A stretch of DNA of 64,000 bases, from positions 182,501 through 246,500 of the forward strand of contig WARS01004340.1 in NCBI GenBank assembly GCA_008933995.1, in the 5' to 3' direction. Origin of the DNA: Datnioides undecimradiatus (lineage: Eukaryota > Chordata > Actinopteri > Lobotiformes > Datnioididae). The notes beneath the pieces are model-generated. The model did no database searches. It saw only the letters and a program-made list of their open reading frames with translations, and was not told the DNA's origin. A program made the position numbers and the translations under genes. Below, one piece after another: positions 35,117-45,600 of this stretch (within the stretch, counting starts at the first letter, position 1; the number at the start of each line of letters is the position of its first letter).

Positions 35117-36140
35117 TCAGCTTCCCTTTGTGATGTCCACCTTCAGAAGAGGGGCCCCTGCTCTCACCCCTTCTGCAGGGGTTGGTACCAGCGGGCTGCC
35201 AGACGCCAGCACCCAGTCGTCCCAGCGCCGAGTCCGGTCTGCAGACGAGCCCTCAGCACACTGCTTCCTGTGGGCGGGGCGACGGCACCGCTGGGAGGAG
35301 GGGCTACCTTGCTCTACAGAGGGCATCTTACCAAGCAGCTTGAGGTGGGCGGGGCTCATGACACGACATGTGATCTCGTCCAGAAAGTTGGAGAAGCGGA
35401 CCTTCTCCTCCAGAACCTGCATCCTCCAGTTCCAGTTGGCCCTGTAGGGGGAGGGCGGGTCTGAGGACCGCCGCGAGGGCGCTCGCTGCTCTGCCCGGGT
35501 CCAGAAATGGGGGTGGTGACGATGGGCGGAGCTATCCGCCTCCCTGCTGTCATCCAGAAGCAGTGCTCCACTGACTTTGACTTCCTGATGATGTCATAGG
35601 CGTGCTCCACACCCAGCGAGGTCGGCTGCTTCAGGATGCTCTTTGGTGGAACGGCGGTCGGTGTCCGGGGGCTCCGGTTGTGCCGCTCTCGGGGGCTCTG
35701 GCCGGGTGAGCATTTCCTGGCTGCCGCAGGGCTTCGATGAGCTGGGAAACCCTCACTGCTAACACAGTGACTTGGTGCCTGGCGAGGACTCATGGTGACA
35801 CCCACTGCTGTGGTCCTGGTCCGGTTAAGCAGGGGTGTGGCTATGAAGAGTGGCAGCGGCGAGGGACACAGAGTTCCAGGTTGACAGACTGGACACGTCC
35901 AGCTCGCTGTCAGAGAGCATGAGCGGCGAGGTGGGGTGTGTGAGGCGCTGCAGTGGGTGTGGGGGTGAGTTCAAGGCGTGTTGGTTTACCTGATTGATGT
36001 CGTGGTGCGACGCTGACGGGGGCGGAGCAACAGGGCGTATGATGTCTTCATGTGCTGCGGCGGAGTTTGCGGGCACGGCCGTCTGCCAAGCTGGCCATCC
36101 TGGGCCCTGCTTTTCCTTCTTTCACTTTTTCCTGTCAGTC
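35117..36140 (-). CDS. unrecognised gene, three exon-like blocks with frame breaks
   Basis: I do not recognise this family. Minus strand: exon 35990-36140 (acceptor tcccagcag, donor gtaaac) encodes HEDIIRPVAPPPSASHHDIN; a block from 35947 reads SPLMLSDSELDVSSLSTWN, then in another frame PPKSILKQPTSLGVEHAYDI and IRKSKSVE; the last exon, 35441-35117 (acceptor ctacag), is open for 107 codons: NWNWRMQVLEEKVRFSNFLD, EITCRVMSPAHLKLLGK, and a tail ending LLKVDITKGS. Proline/serine-rich N-terminal parts plus a short charged helical C-terminal domain look like a real vertebrate protein. No start codon is in frame with HEDII, and a shift lies near 35800-35840, so it is damaged, mis-assembled or has an intron I missed. 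It ends only 43 nt before the putative first tjap1 coding exon on the same strand. Confidence 0.5.
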
Positions 36141-37918
36141 CTGCTGGGAGCAGAAGAGTTAGACAAGGTAGAAAAAGATGCAGACGCCCGCCGACTGCCC
36201 GCCAACCGCCGAGCATGACGACGATAGCCAATGACCGATCCTGGACGGGCAAGGTTACACTTGCTCCGCCCAAGGCTTCTCAGCGCGGATCAATGCTCGG
36301 TCGCTCCTCATCAACATCAAACACGCCTATCTTGCACACACCTGCGCAAGGCATGTGAGTGCATATGTATATGTGTGTGTATGCACGTGAGTGTGTGTGC
36401 TTGTGCACACATGTATGTATGTATGTGTGTGTGTGTGTGTGTGTCTGTGTGTGCGCACGCATGTGTGTGTGTGAGTCAGATGCACATGACTATGTTGTGT
36501 CTTTGTGTTTTGGTTGCTTCCGAGGCCCCCTGTAACGTCCTGCCAAGGTGTGTGACACCTGTAGTTTAATGAGGACCAGGTATCACACCTGCACTATAAA
36601 GGACACACATCAGTCCGCAATCCTCCCAAATGTGTTAATACAAGAGCTATTGTGTGTGTGTGTGTGTGTGTCTGTTTGCAGAGTGCGTGTGAGCCTCAGG
36701 CGACACATTGATCTCAGTTTGTTTCCAGCACAGGAAGTACAGCTGCATCGATCTGAGCGAGGCCACTGTTAGCATGTCAGCATTAGCCTGTTAATCTGAA
36801 TGACACAGAACACAGCTAACACAGCTGCTAACATGCTAACAGACCACAGCACTCTGAAGGCTCTGACAGCTCTCACAGCACCACAGCAACTACATCATCA
36901 GTTATTGATGGAACTTCATTAATGTAATGAGAAACACCACAGGTTTGATAACTCATCAGGGCATGAGCTGCGTCCTGCTGGTCGGTTTCTGCTCAGTGAT
37001 TTGTTCCATTTAGAGCCTGTCCATGTCACATGACCATGTCCTACCCTCAGGGGATCAATGACGAACCATTGATCACTGTGTGACTTCCTCTCTCTCCTCT
37101 CTCTTCACTCTCTTCTGCTGTTCACATGTCCAACATGTGATCAGCAGATGTGAGCAAAGCTAACTGAGCTAACACCTGAACTAACACCTGTCAGTCACAG
37201 GTGAGGGTAAAGTTCTACTCCCAGCTTCTGAATTTTACATTCAAACTGCCCTGAGCATTTTTACCCAGCATGCTCTGCTCTCACGCAATGCTCACACTAA
37301 CATACATTCCTGTTGTGTTGTTCCTTCTTCCATCTTGTTCCTGACAGATGTTCCTTTCCTTCTCTTACTTGCCGCGTCTCTTCCCTTTTCATCTCTTCCT
37401 GCCCTCCCTCCCTCCCTCCCTCCCTCAGGTCAGCTGATCACTTCCTGCTCTCAGCTGATTCGTCTGAAGGAAACTGAGCTGATTATTCAGCAGTTATTGG
37501 TCATTGGTCGTTACTCCCACTGCTGAAATGTTCTAGACTTTTGTGTAAATGGTCAGTCATGACCTTGTGAAATAAATCATCTTGACTCACTCTGGAGCTT
37601 TTCACTCTGAGCTTTGAACCTACAGGACACAGAGCTTTGATGACCATGAGATGTGGTTAAAGCTCTGAAACACTGAATAAAGGTTTTTTGTATTTTATTT
37701 GTGAACATGATAGATGTTTTCTCCAGGACATCTTATATTTTTCCAGGCATTTCAAGGATTTTCATGATGTGACATCATCAGTTCACAATTGTGTTTGTAC
37801 CTGAAGCGTGAGCTGCTCCACAGGTGACGTTCTCCACAGAAACAACACACCTGAAATAAACACAGATAAGCTGATGAAACCAGACCATCATTAAAACCCT
37901 TTCTCTCTCTCACACACA
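36141..37918. other. no gene seen; simple repeats
   Basis: Contains a (GT)n/(GTAT)n stretch at about 36363-36475, a (GT)n run near 36652-36671 and a (CCCT)n run near 37405-37427. No supported exon. Confidence 0.5.
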
Positions 37919-38092
37919 CGTTATTATTATTAGTATTATTATCATTATTGTCCTGCTAACAGCAGCCATAGTTAGGACTCTGCTGCTCTACCATTCTGTC
38001 AGTTTCATCTTTATGTTCACCTGTATCTCTGCCCTGAGATGACTTTTGTTGTGAAGTGGTACTCTATAAACAAGATTGACTTGACTTGACTT
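37919..38092 (+). mobile_element. L2 3' end fragment
   Basis: Short piece of the L2 3' UTR: gctaacagcagccatagtta, ctaccattctgtcagtttca and ctgagatgacttttgttgtg. It ends gattgacttgacttgactt. The middle of the usual 3' UTR is missing. Confidence 0.85.
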
Positions 38093-38095
38093 GAG

Positions 38096-38206
38096 TGTTT
38101 TTCCCAAGGACGCTCCGGCATGCAGCCGGGAAGAGCCAGGGATCAAACCACTGATCCTCTGATGGGTGGACGACCTGCTCTACCACCTGAACCACAGCCA
38201 CCTCGT
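38096..38206 (-). mobile_element. tRNA-like SINE
   Basis: On the minus strand the sequence reads gtggctgtggttcaggtggt then agagcaggtcgtccaccc, with a TGGTTCAGGTGG A-box-like part, and then GGTTTGATCCC, a B-box-like part, followed by gcatgccggagcgtccttgg. This is the layout of an RNA polymerase III-type, tRNA-derived SINE that I recognise as common in fish. It is not a canonical tRNA gene because the cloverleaf cannot be completed. Confidence 0.7.
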
Positions 38207-38926
38207 GGTGCTTTAGCAGGTTATCTTGGATGTGGTGCATTAGCATGTTAGCTTGGACATGGTGCATTAGCATGCTAGCATTGCAACGTAAACATTCTTA
38301 TTGTTTCTGTTAGTGATCAATAATGATGACTGAACATTAACAGCTGATGTTGTTGTTTGCGTCCTCATCAGTCTGTTCAGTCACTGATCAATCACGAGCT
38401 GACATCCTGTCAGGCGTGTTTGCTGTAGGGTATAAATAGAAACTATATCTTCTGTATAAACTGGGACGAACAGTCTCTTGTGAGGACGAGGACTTTTTTA
38501 AATGTTAAAGCTTTGAGCAGCACAATTAATTCAACCCTCCTCCAAAATAAATAAAAAATATAAAAATAAACCTCTTTCATGTAAATATCTCAGATGAAGC
38601 GGCGTCTGTCCACCTGGCTGGGCTCAGTCAACCAAACATGTCTCAGTGTGACCCTCATCACCGCCATCCTGCGTATCGTCCAGGTTTAGAAGGTAAAAGT
38701 CATTTTGATATGAAGAAATCATCTTCCTCTGATACGACACACAACGTGTCAGGTCCTTTTATCAATGCTAAGAACGAAACCAGCGTTGTTATTACTTCAT
38801 CACTGACGACTGACCTGAGCAACATGGCCCTGATTCTGCAGAGAGGCTGAAGAATTACCTGCTCGAAGAGCGAAAAGAGCCAAGGCCACAGAGAGTGTGT
38901 GTGAGTGTGTGTGTGTCTCCCTCACC
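38207..38926. other. no gene seen
   Basis: AT-rich DNA. The open frame at 38638-38850 has no recognisable domain. Confidence 0.45.
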
Positions 38927-39042
38927 TCGTACGTCAGCACAGAGATCTCTTCATCCTCTCAGCTGTGTCCCTCCTCACACACTCAGTCCAGCTCCTCTTC
39001 TTCCTCCTCCACTGGGCAATTGAGCCTCAAGCCTCCGATGAC
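38927..39042 (-). other. possible 5' untranslated exon, minus strand
   Basis: 116 nt bounded on the minus strand by gtgtttcag and gtacgag|gtgagg. Stop codons in all frames make it untranslated if real. Its place between the GC-rich region at 44.4-45.0 kb and the coding exons below 36.2 kb fits a 5' UTR exon of tjap1 or of the unrecognised gene. Confidence 0.35.
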
Positions 39043-39149
39043 CTGAAACACAAGACACGGCATGGAATAACACCAGTCACTACCTGCTGTCAGTCAGTCT
39101 GCAAGACAGCGCACAGGGTACCAGAGAGAGGAGCTCTGACCACGGGCCA

Positions 39150-39277
39150 ACAGGCTAACAGCTGCAAACACAGGCTAACAGGCTACAAACACAGACTAAC
39201 AGGCTAACAGGCTACAAACACAGGCTAACAGCTACAAACACAGGCTAACAGCTACAAACACAGGCTAACAGCTACAA
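39150..39277. repeat. 21-bp 'acacaggctaacagctacaa' tandem repeat
   Basis: About six copies, some shortened to caggctaacag. Confidence 0.92.
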
Positions 39278-40135
39278 CCCTTCAGAAACAGCCAGGACTT
39301 TGCAGAAACACAGTTTGATGTTTCATCAGTTGGACTGAACAGTTCCTGGAAACACTTCTCCCTCAGTGCTGTCTGCAGGCACAGCTCTGGCCTGTCAGTA
39401 CTGGGTGACGGCCAGCAGTCAGCCAGGTGAACCATTAGCCTAATTATACCAAAGCTCATTAGTGTCATCAGCCCCACCTCCTCACCTGCTGAAACAACAG
39501 CATCATGAGAGCCTGAAACCAACTAAATAATAAAATAAAAATAAATAAAACAAAAACCAATCAGACAGAGAAACCAGATGAGATACATGTAACAGATCAA
39601 AATGCTGCAGACTGTGGCTGCTGCTCTTAAACGCAGCATGGCTCAGTCACAAGCAACCAGCGGCTGCAGGATACAGCTGTAGTCAGTAAAATAACAGGGT
39701 TATGCCATGCTAACTCCACATGAACTGTTACAAGCCGTCATGTGACCACCTGCAGGTGTCACCCTGTCTTTGGTGTGGTGTCCACAATTGTTGCTCTTCA
39801 CCAGCAAATCTGTCTCCCTGTGACTTCAGCCTCTTCCCCAATGAACCTGAACCTGAAGGGTCTCTGCTTTGACAGAGTGATCTTCACAGGTGGGCATTTA
39901 CTGCGGTTATGAAGGTGCGCTCAGGTGTGTGCAGGTGTCCACAGGTGTGCTCAGGTGTGTGCGGGTTATACCGGTGTGCACAGGTGTGTGCAGGTTATAC
40001 AGATGTGCACAGGTGTGTGCAGGTGTCCAGAGGTGTGCACAGGACTGACTGTCTCTGCTGAGTCCAGACCGTAACAACTGAACTGAGAATCACAACAAAG
40101 ATGCTTTAGTTTCAGCCTGAGCGGAAACTGAACAG

Positions 40136-40183
<48 letters not shown>

Positions 40184-43100
40184 CCTGCTGTGTGTGTGTG
40201 TGTGTGTGTGTGTGTTGTGGCTGAATCACAATCGTCTGTTAGGAAGAACGACTCAACGAAGTGTCTGTGAAAGGAAGCGAAGCGTCGAGCCAACAACCTG
40301 CTGCTGACATCAGTGACACGCTCATCTCTACCTGAAGGTCAAACTGCAGCAGATGGCATGATGGGAAACTTGCCGACTGCACAGCGAGCTGTCTGACACT
40401 GAATGACTGAGGACCTGAACCTGGACCTGAACCAGGCTCTGAGTCCGGACCAGGTTCTAGCTGATGCATGGTCCTGGTTTATCTCCTTAAAGAACTTAAG
40501 TGAAGCCTCAACAGGCACAGCGAGAACATGTCCTGCCACTGTCCAGACTTTGTTCATTATCTCATCAAACCAGCACATCTCTGGACCTGCAGACCTCTGG
40601 ACCTGGACTGGCTCCTGGTTTTGTCTTTCTGTTTTTAACCTGGAAGAACCGGATCTGATACTAAAGTTGTTCTTCAGACTCAGAGTGTTCCTGGGTTCGG
40701 AGGTCCGTGGTGGACTGAGGACGTCACGGTGAAACGTGCTTTTGTTTCTTTAACCTGTTTGTCCAACCTGAGCACAGGAACGAGTGAAGTCTGAGGACAG
40801 GAACCAGAGAAGCAGAGAGGACGAGCCAAGGACGAGCTGAGCGATCACGTCTGTTGGGCTCATGAATAAAACATTTGGTCCGTGTTCTCTCAAACAGACT
40901 AATCCAGGAAAAACAACCCATCACACCAGGACCTGTATCGACCCCGAGCTCCACCTTCAGTCCAGACACTGAATCCACTCCAAAACAAACACTGTCTCCT
41001 CATTTCCTGCAACATCCACTTTCCTCATTCCCTGCTTCCTCCATCCTAGTCCTAACCTCTTAACCCTTTCATTTCCTCACTTCTTCCTCTCTTCATCATT
41101 GTGTCCTTCACTTCTGTCACACTAACTTTTTATTTCACACTTTAACGTTTGTATCCATGTCTACTTCCTGCCTCCTTCACTCCTACACACGCTCAGTAGA
41201 TGGAGCTGGACTCTGCTGACTCAGCGCTGCAGACAGAGGAACATTTCTGCTCCACTGAAGCAAAAACAATGAGACGACTTCACATTGATGAAACATGCAT
41301 GAGGCTCAGCTCTCGTTCAGAAACCTCCACCCTGCTGAGAACCAGAGACCTGGTCACAGACACCCCGGCCTGCTGGTCCAGTTAGTCTCCACGTCCAAGG
41401 ACACGTCCAAGAAGCAGAGTGAAGGAGCCGTCCACGTTTCAGAGGCTGTTGTTTCAGAGTCTCCACCACAGAGACCGGTGTCTTGGAGACTGGCGTCTTC
41501 CTCTGGTCGTCCTTTTTGTGGGACACCTGTCCTCAGGCCGGTTACTCTCTGGGATGTTTAGAGTCTCTGTGTCTCTGGAGCAACGAGGACACAGCTTCAG
41601 TCTCATGTCCCTGAACCTTGAGACTGACAGACTTGATCTGAGACTGAAACATACCTGAGTGAGGCAGGACAACCAGACCAGCAGAGCCTGGGACCAGCAG
41701 CGCCTGAGACCAGCAGAGCCTGGGACCATGTGAGGCGTTTGCTGACATCATAATGCAAACACAGGGTGTTTCCTAGCAACAGCAGAGTGTAGAGTGCAGG
41801 ACAGAGGCAGCAGCTCTGAATGGAGCCAGTGCTGATGAGCTCTTCACACCAACTGAGGCTGCTTTGACCTTCACTCCTGCTGCAGTTTGAAGCAGACTCA
41901 CCAGGATCCTCAGACCTTCAGGCTCTCGCCTTGTTTTAGGAGAAAGTAATTTGTTTATTTCTCAAAAACAGATTTTAACTTTACTGTCAAACCTTCATGT
42001 TGAGTCCTGCACTGAATCTCCTGTTTCAGACACTCCTCCTCCACTGTCCACGCACACACACTCCTGCTGCCCCACATACTCAGAGCACCAAATATGGATT
42101 CATCCGCTGCTGAAAATAGTCCCCAGAGGATGCACCATTTCCTCCCAACTGTTAGATCAAAAATACGACAAGCAACTGTTTGAGGAAATTTCATGAAATT
42201 AAATATTTATGTTTTCAAAGATCTGCATCTTCAGTAGGAGCCAGTGAGTCTCAGACAGGAAGTCAGGCATGTTAGTGTGTGCCTGAACAATCCTCCATCA
42301 TCTCGTCATCGTCTGCTCGTGCTGTCATCAGGTGTCTTTGATGATGGCGGCTCCCTGATGTGATCGTCTGTGTGAATGTGGAAACTAAACTGCTCGTCAG
42401 ACCATGTGTCCTTCACCGTCACAGATGAACTGTGGAGCATCAGGTTTCAGAGAAGCAATATCAGAAGCATTTCAGCTGAGACCACACCTGAACACGAACA
42501 CACACACACACACACATACACATCTGACATTTAAAGAGACAGTGACCTGTTGTTGAGCAGCTCCAAACAGACAAAAGGTAAACAGAGGAGACAGCAAGGA
42601 GCTGACCTCTGACCTGCGAGAACAAATTCACTGACATTAAACTGAAGGAGGTTTTTAAAGGTCACATGTTGGGATCTGGTCTGAGTTCAGACTCAGAGAA
42701 CCTCTGAGTGTTTATGTCATTTGAGCAAACAAATAAACAGTTTTATTTTGGAGTTCAACACCTTCACTGACCAACACAGAGGCTTCCAGATGGACTGGAC
42801 TGGACTCTCCTGAACTGAACTGGACTGGACTGGACTGAAAAGGACTCTCTAAGGTTCTTTCAAGCTGAACTTCATCATTCTTTTAAAGTTTAAACGTGAA
42901 ATAAGTCACATGACCATCATGCAGGTCAGTGATAGGTCTGTTTGATCAGAATGAATCATGTGACCCTTGATGTGGATTAATTAACATGTATGAAGTAACG
43001 ACTCTACAGGAGTTCGGCTAATAGACACAGTCCAATCAATATCCAATCAGTAAGATGCTCCTGATGCTGGTTGTTCTGTTTTGGCCCAGTCACACAATCT

Positions 43101-44379
43101 GTCTGTTACATGAGGAGAGTGATGCATTATGGGTTATGTTTCAGCAGATGGTCATATGACACAGAACATCATATTCATCAGATCAGAGTCCAATCAGAAC
43201 AATCAGTTCTCATATTGATCACCATCAGAGCATGCGAGCACCATGCATGACCTGGCATTCATCACTGACAGTGTGTCCATACTATCTTATAGCCCCGGTG
43301 CATTATGGGTTGTCAGCTGTCCCATCACACACCGCCACACAACCATGCTAGTAACTGCATTAGCTAAATGCTAACATGGGTCAATAAAGTTTGTAAAAAA
43401 TTAATTCACACAAAGTTAAATGTGAACATAGGTTAAGGACATAAAACATGTTCAATCAGCTTCAGGTGTGTTCAGGTGGGTACAGATGTATTCAGGTGTA
43501 TTCAGGTGTGTTCAGGTGTATTCAGGTTGTTTGTGGTCAAAGTTCACATGACAAAACTTTAGGGTTAGGGTTAGGGTCATATGATCCCACTAACAATGAG
43601 TTAGCTAACAATTAGTGAGCTAACAGTGAATAAGTTAACAATTAAAGAGCTAACAGTTAGCAACTGAGCTAACATTAAATGAGTAAGCTAACAGTTAGCG
43701 ACTGAGCCAACATTAAATGAGTAAGATAACAGCTGGGCACTGCTCAGGATGTTTGCCATCAATGATCAGTAACTCTGGGACAGTCGTCAGGAGCTGTGTG
43801 ACTTCATTATTTCATCCTGATCATTTGTGCGGGATGCCTGACCCGGCAGACATCTTTAAACCCAGTGTCCAGTTCTCATTAAACATCAAACCTGATACTG
43901 TGGGTTTAACATGAGTGGCAAAGAAAAACACCTGAGAACAGTCACCTGGAGGACAGGTGACATCGTTCTGTCCACCACTGCAAATTGAGACGTCCACACC
44001 TTCCTTCACAGCCTTTATTTGATCTTTGCAAACAAAAACTGTTTCTAAACCTGAGATTAATTAACTTTCTAAACCAATCAGACTTCAGAGTTTCCCCCGA
44101 CATTACAACACAGCTCTGTCATTGGTTAGTGAAGGTGGAGTTACGGTGCAGCGGCTCCTTCACGTTAGTCTCAGTGAACAGATATGACCTGTCTGATGTG
44201 ACACCTGTTCAGGTGATTCAGGAACATTTGCCGTGCAGCTGAGGGTCTGAAGTCAGAGTAATCCAGCGTCGTGATTGGCTGATGGGACGTGCAGATGGGT
44301 GTGTTGAAGTGGACAAGGTGGCAGCGACAGACACAGAGACGCTGAATGAGTCAGTGGTTCAGCCCTCAGTTCTGTCTGA
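39278..44379. other. 5.1 kb without a recognised gene
   Basis: Contains a tandem 'aggtgtgcacaggtgtgtgc' stretch (about 39920-40045), the CA/TG inverted pair at 40.1 kb, short 'gcctgggaccagcag' repeats (about 41685-41725), 'tggactggactgg' repeats (about 42790-42840), 'ttcaggtgtgttcaggtgta' repeats (43456-43530) and a short telomere-like ttagggttagggtta near 43561. No supported exons. Confidence 0.5.
40138..40216. repeat. (CA)n then (TG)n inverted pair
   Basis: About 21 CA units, a short spacer (gaccctgc), then about 13 TG units. The two arms are complementary, so the strand can fold into a hairpin. Confidence 0.93.
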
Positions 44380-44960
44380 CAGGCTGACGGGGCACAGACA
44401 CGACAAACACGGCGGGGGGAGCCCCGCCGACACCGGGCCGAAGCGGCCGTGAACAACACACCGACACTGCCCTGCAGCCGCCTGTTACATCGAGGTAAAC
44501 CCGCTCAGAGCCGCTGCGGGTCTGACCGTGGCCCAGTTTACCACACAACACGCTGCACCCAACTGTCACACACCGACCGACACCGAACAAACCGACACAT
44601 CCGAGCCGCCTCCCCGCGACACCTGCCCGGGTCAGCGCTTACCTGTGAGGCCGGCTAGCGCGGCTCGGCCCGGGTTATCCCCTCAGACAGTCACAGAGAG
44701 CGGAGCGGTAAGCAAACTTTAGCCGGAGCTCCACTCTGCTCCTCCGGCGGGGCGAGGAGGGAGGAGGAGCGAAGGAGGGGGGCTCAGAGCCGATCCGAGA
44801 ACGGGGAGGAGCGCTGATGTGCGGCCGGATATCCGAGCGAGGGGCGGCAGGTGAAGAAGCAGCCGGCTGGGACGCTCCGACCGACGTGAGAAAATCCACT
44901 CAGAGCCGCTCGGATAAAGTTGATCTGCTGCCCTGTTCAGCTGTCGCCATCTTTACCCGC
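44380..44960. promoter_or_regulatory. GC-rich, probably divergent promoter region (tjap1 side / dlk2 side)
   Basis: The strongest CpG-rich stretch of the window. It contains a plus-strand donor (gagcggagcg|gtaagc, near 44709) and a minus-strand donor (cctcacag|gtaagc, exon end 44643), so first exons may leave in both directions. In mammals TJAP1 and DLK2 lie head to head, and the same order is present here. The small open frames inside (for example 44675-44899) lack known domains and are probably untranslated leader. Confidence 0.5.
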
Positions 44961-45360
44961 GGGGCATGACGGGTAATCCTCAGGAATCCCGACCCCCCCA
45001 CACACACACCCGTCAGACGTCCTGCGTGCTGACGTCACGTACCTTGCTCCGTGGCTGTACACAGGTGATAGTAATCACGATCCACAGATCACCGGAGTAT
45101 ATTGATTAATTGTGACGTCACGAAATCTCAATGAGTTCACAATACATATAAATCATATTGACGGCATGGCGGGGGGGGGTGACTACGTATATTTACTCGA
45201 GTACTTCAGTACAGTTGCTTGTTTTTTACTCGAATTTTCACTCCAGGACAGTAATCTGATTACAGGGCGCTTTAGTTACAGTTACTTTTAAGAAAGAATA
45301 ACAAACCTGATTGTCTCACGAAACAGAGCGTGTCAGTAAACAACACCTTAACAACACGTC
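44961..45360. other. no gene seen
   Basis: Short AT-rich flank of the GC-rich region, with a poly-G run near 45171. Confidence 0.45.
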
Positions 45361-45600
45361 ATGAGAGAGAGAGAGACGAGAGAGAGAGACATGAGAGACA
45401 GAGAGAGAGAGAGAGACATGAGAGAGAGAGAGGGAGAGAGACCTGAGAGAGAGGGAGAGAGACAGAGAGAGAGAGACAGAGAGAGAGAGAGACATCTGAG
45501 AGAGAGACAATGATCAGTAGATGGCAGTAGGGTCCAGACAAGAGAGACAGTGTGTGAGATTGTGTGTGTGTGTGAGAGAGAGAGAGAGTGTGTGTGTGCG
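45361..45600. repeat. (GA)n-rich and (GT)n simple repeat cluster
   Basis: Degenerate gagagagacatgagagagag units followed by gtgtgtgtgagagagaga. The serine/leucine frames on the minus strand come from this repeat. Confidence 0.93.

Noticed and set aside
38096-38206. Genuine tRNA gene on the minus strand
   Set aside because: A- and B-box-like parts are present, but the acceptor stem and the anticodon and T arms do not pair into a full cloverleaf, and SINE body sequence follows.
43561-43577. Interstitial telomere-like ttaggg repeat
   Set aside because: Only about two and a half units, within chance expectation for a repeat-rich fish genome.
44675-44899. 74-codon minus-strand frame MDFLTSVGASQPAASSP
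   Set aside because: GC-rich leader sequence near a probable first exon. No family resemblance, and more likely 5' UTR.
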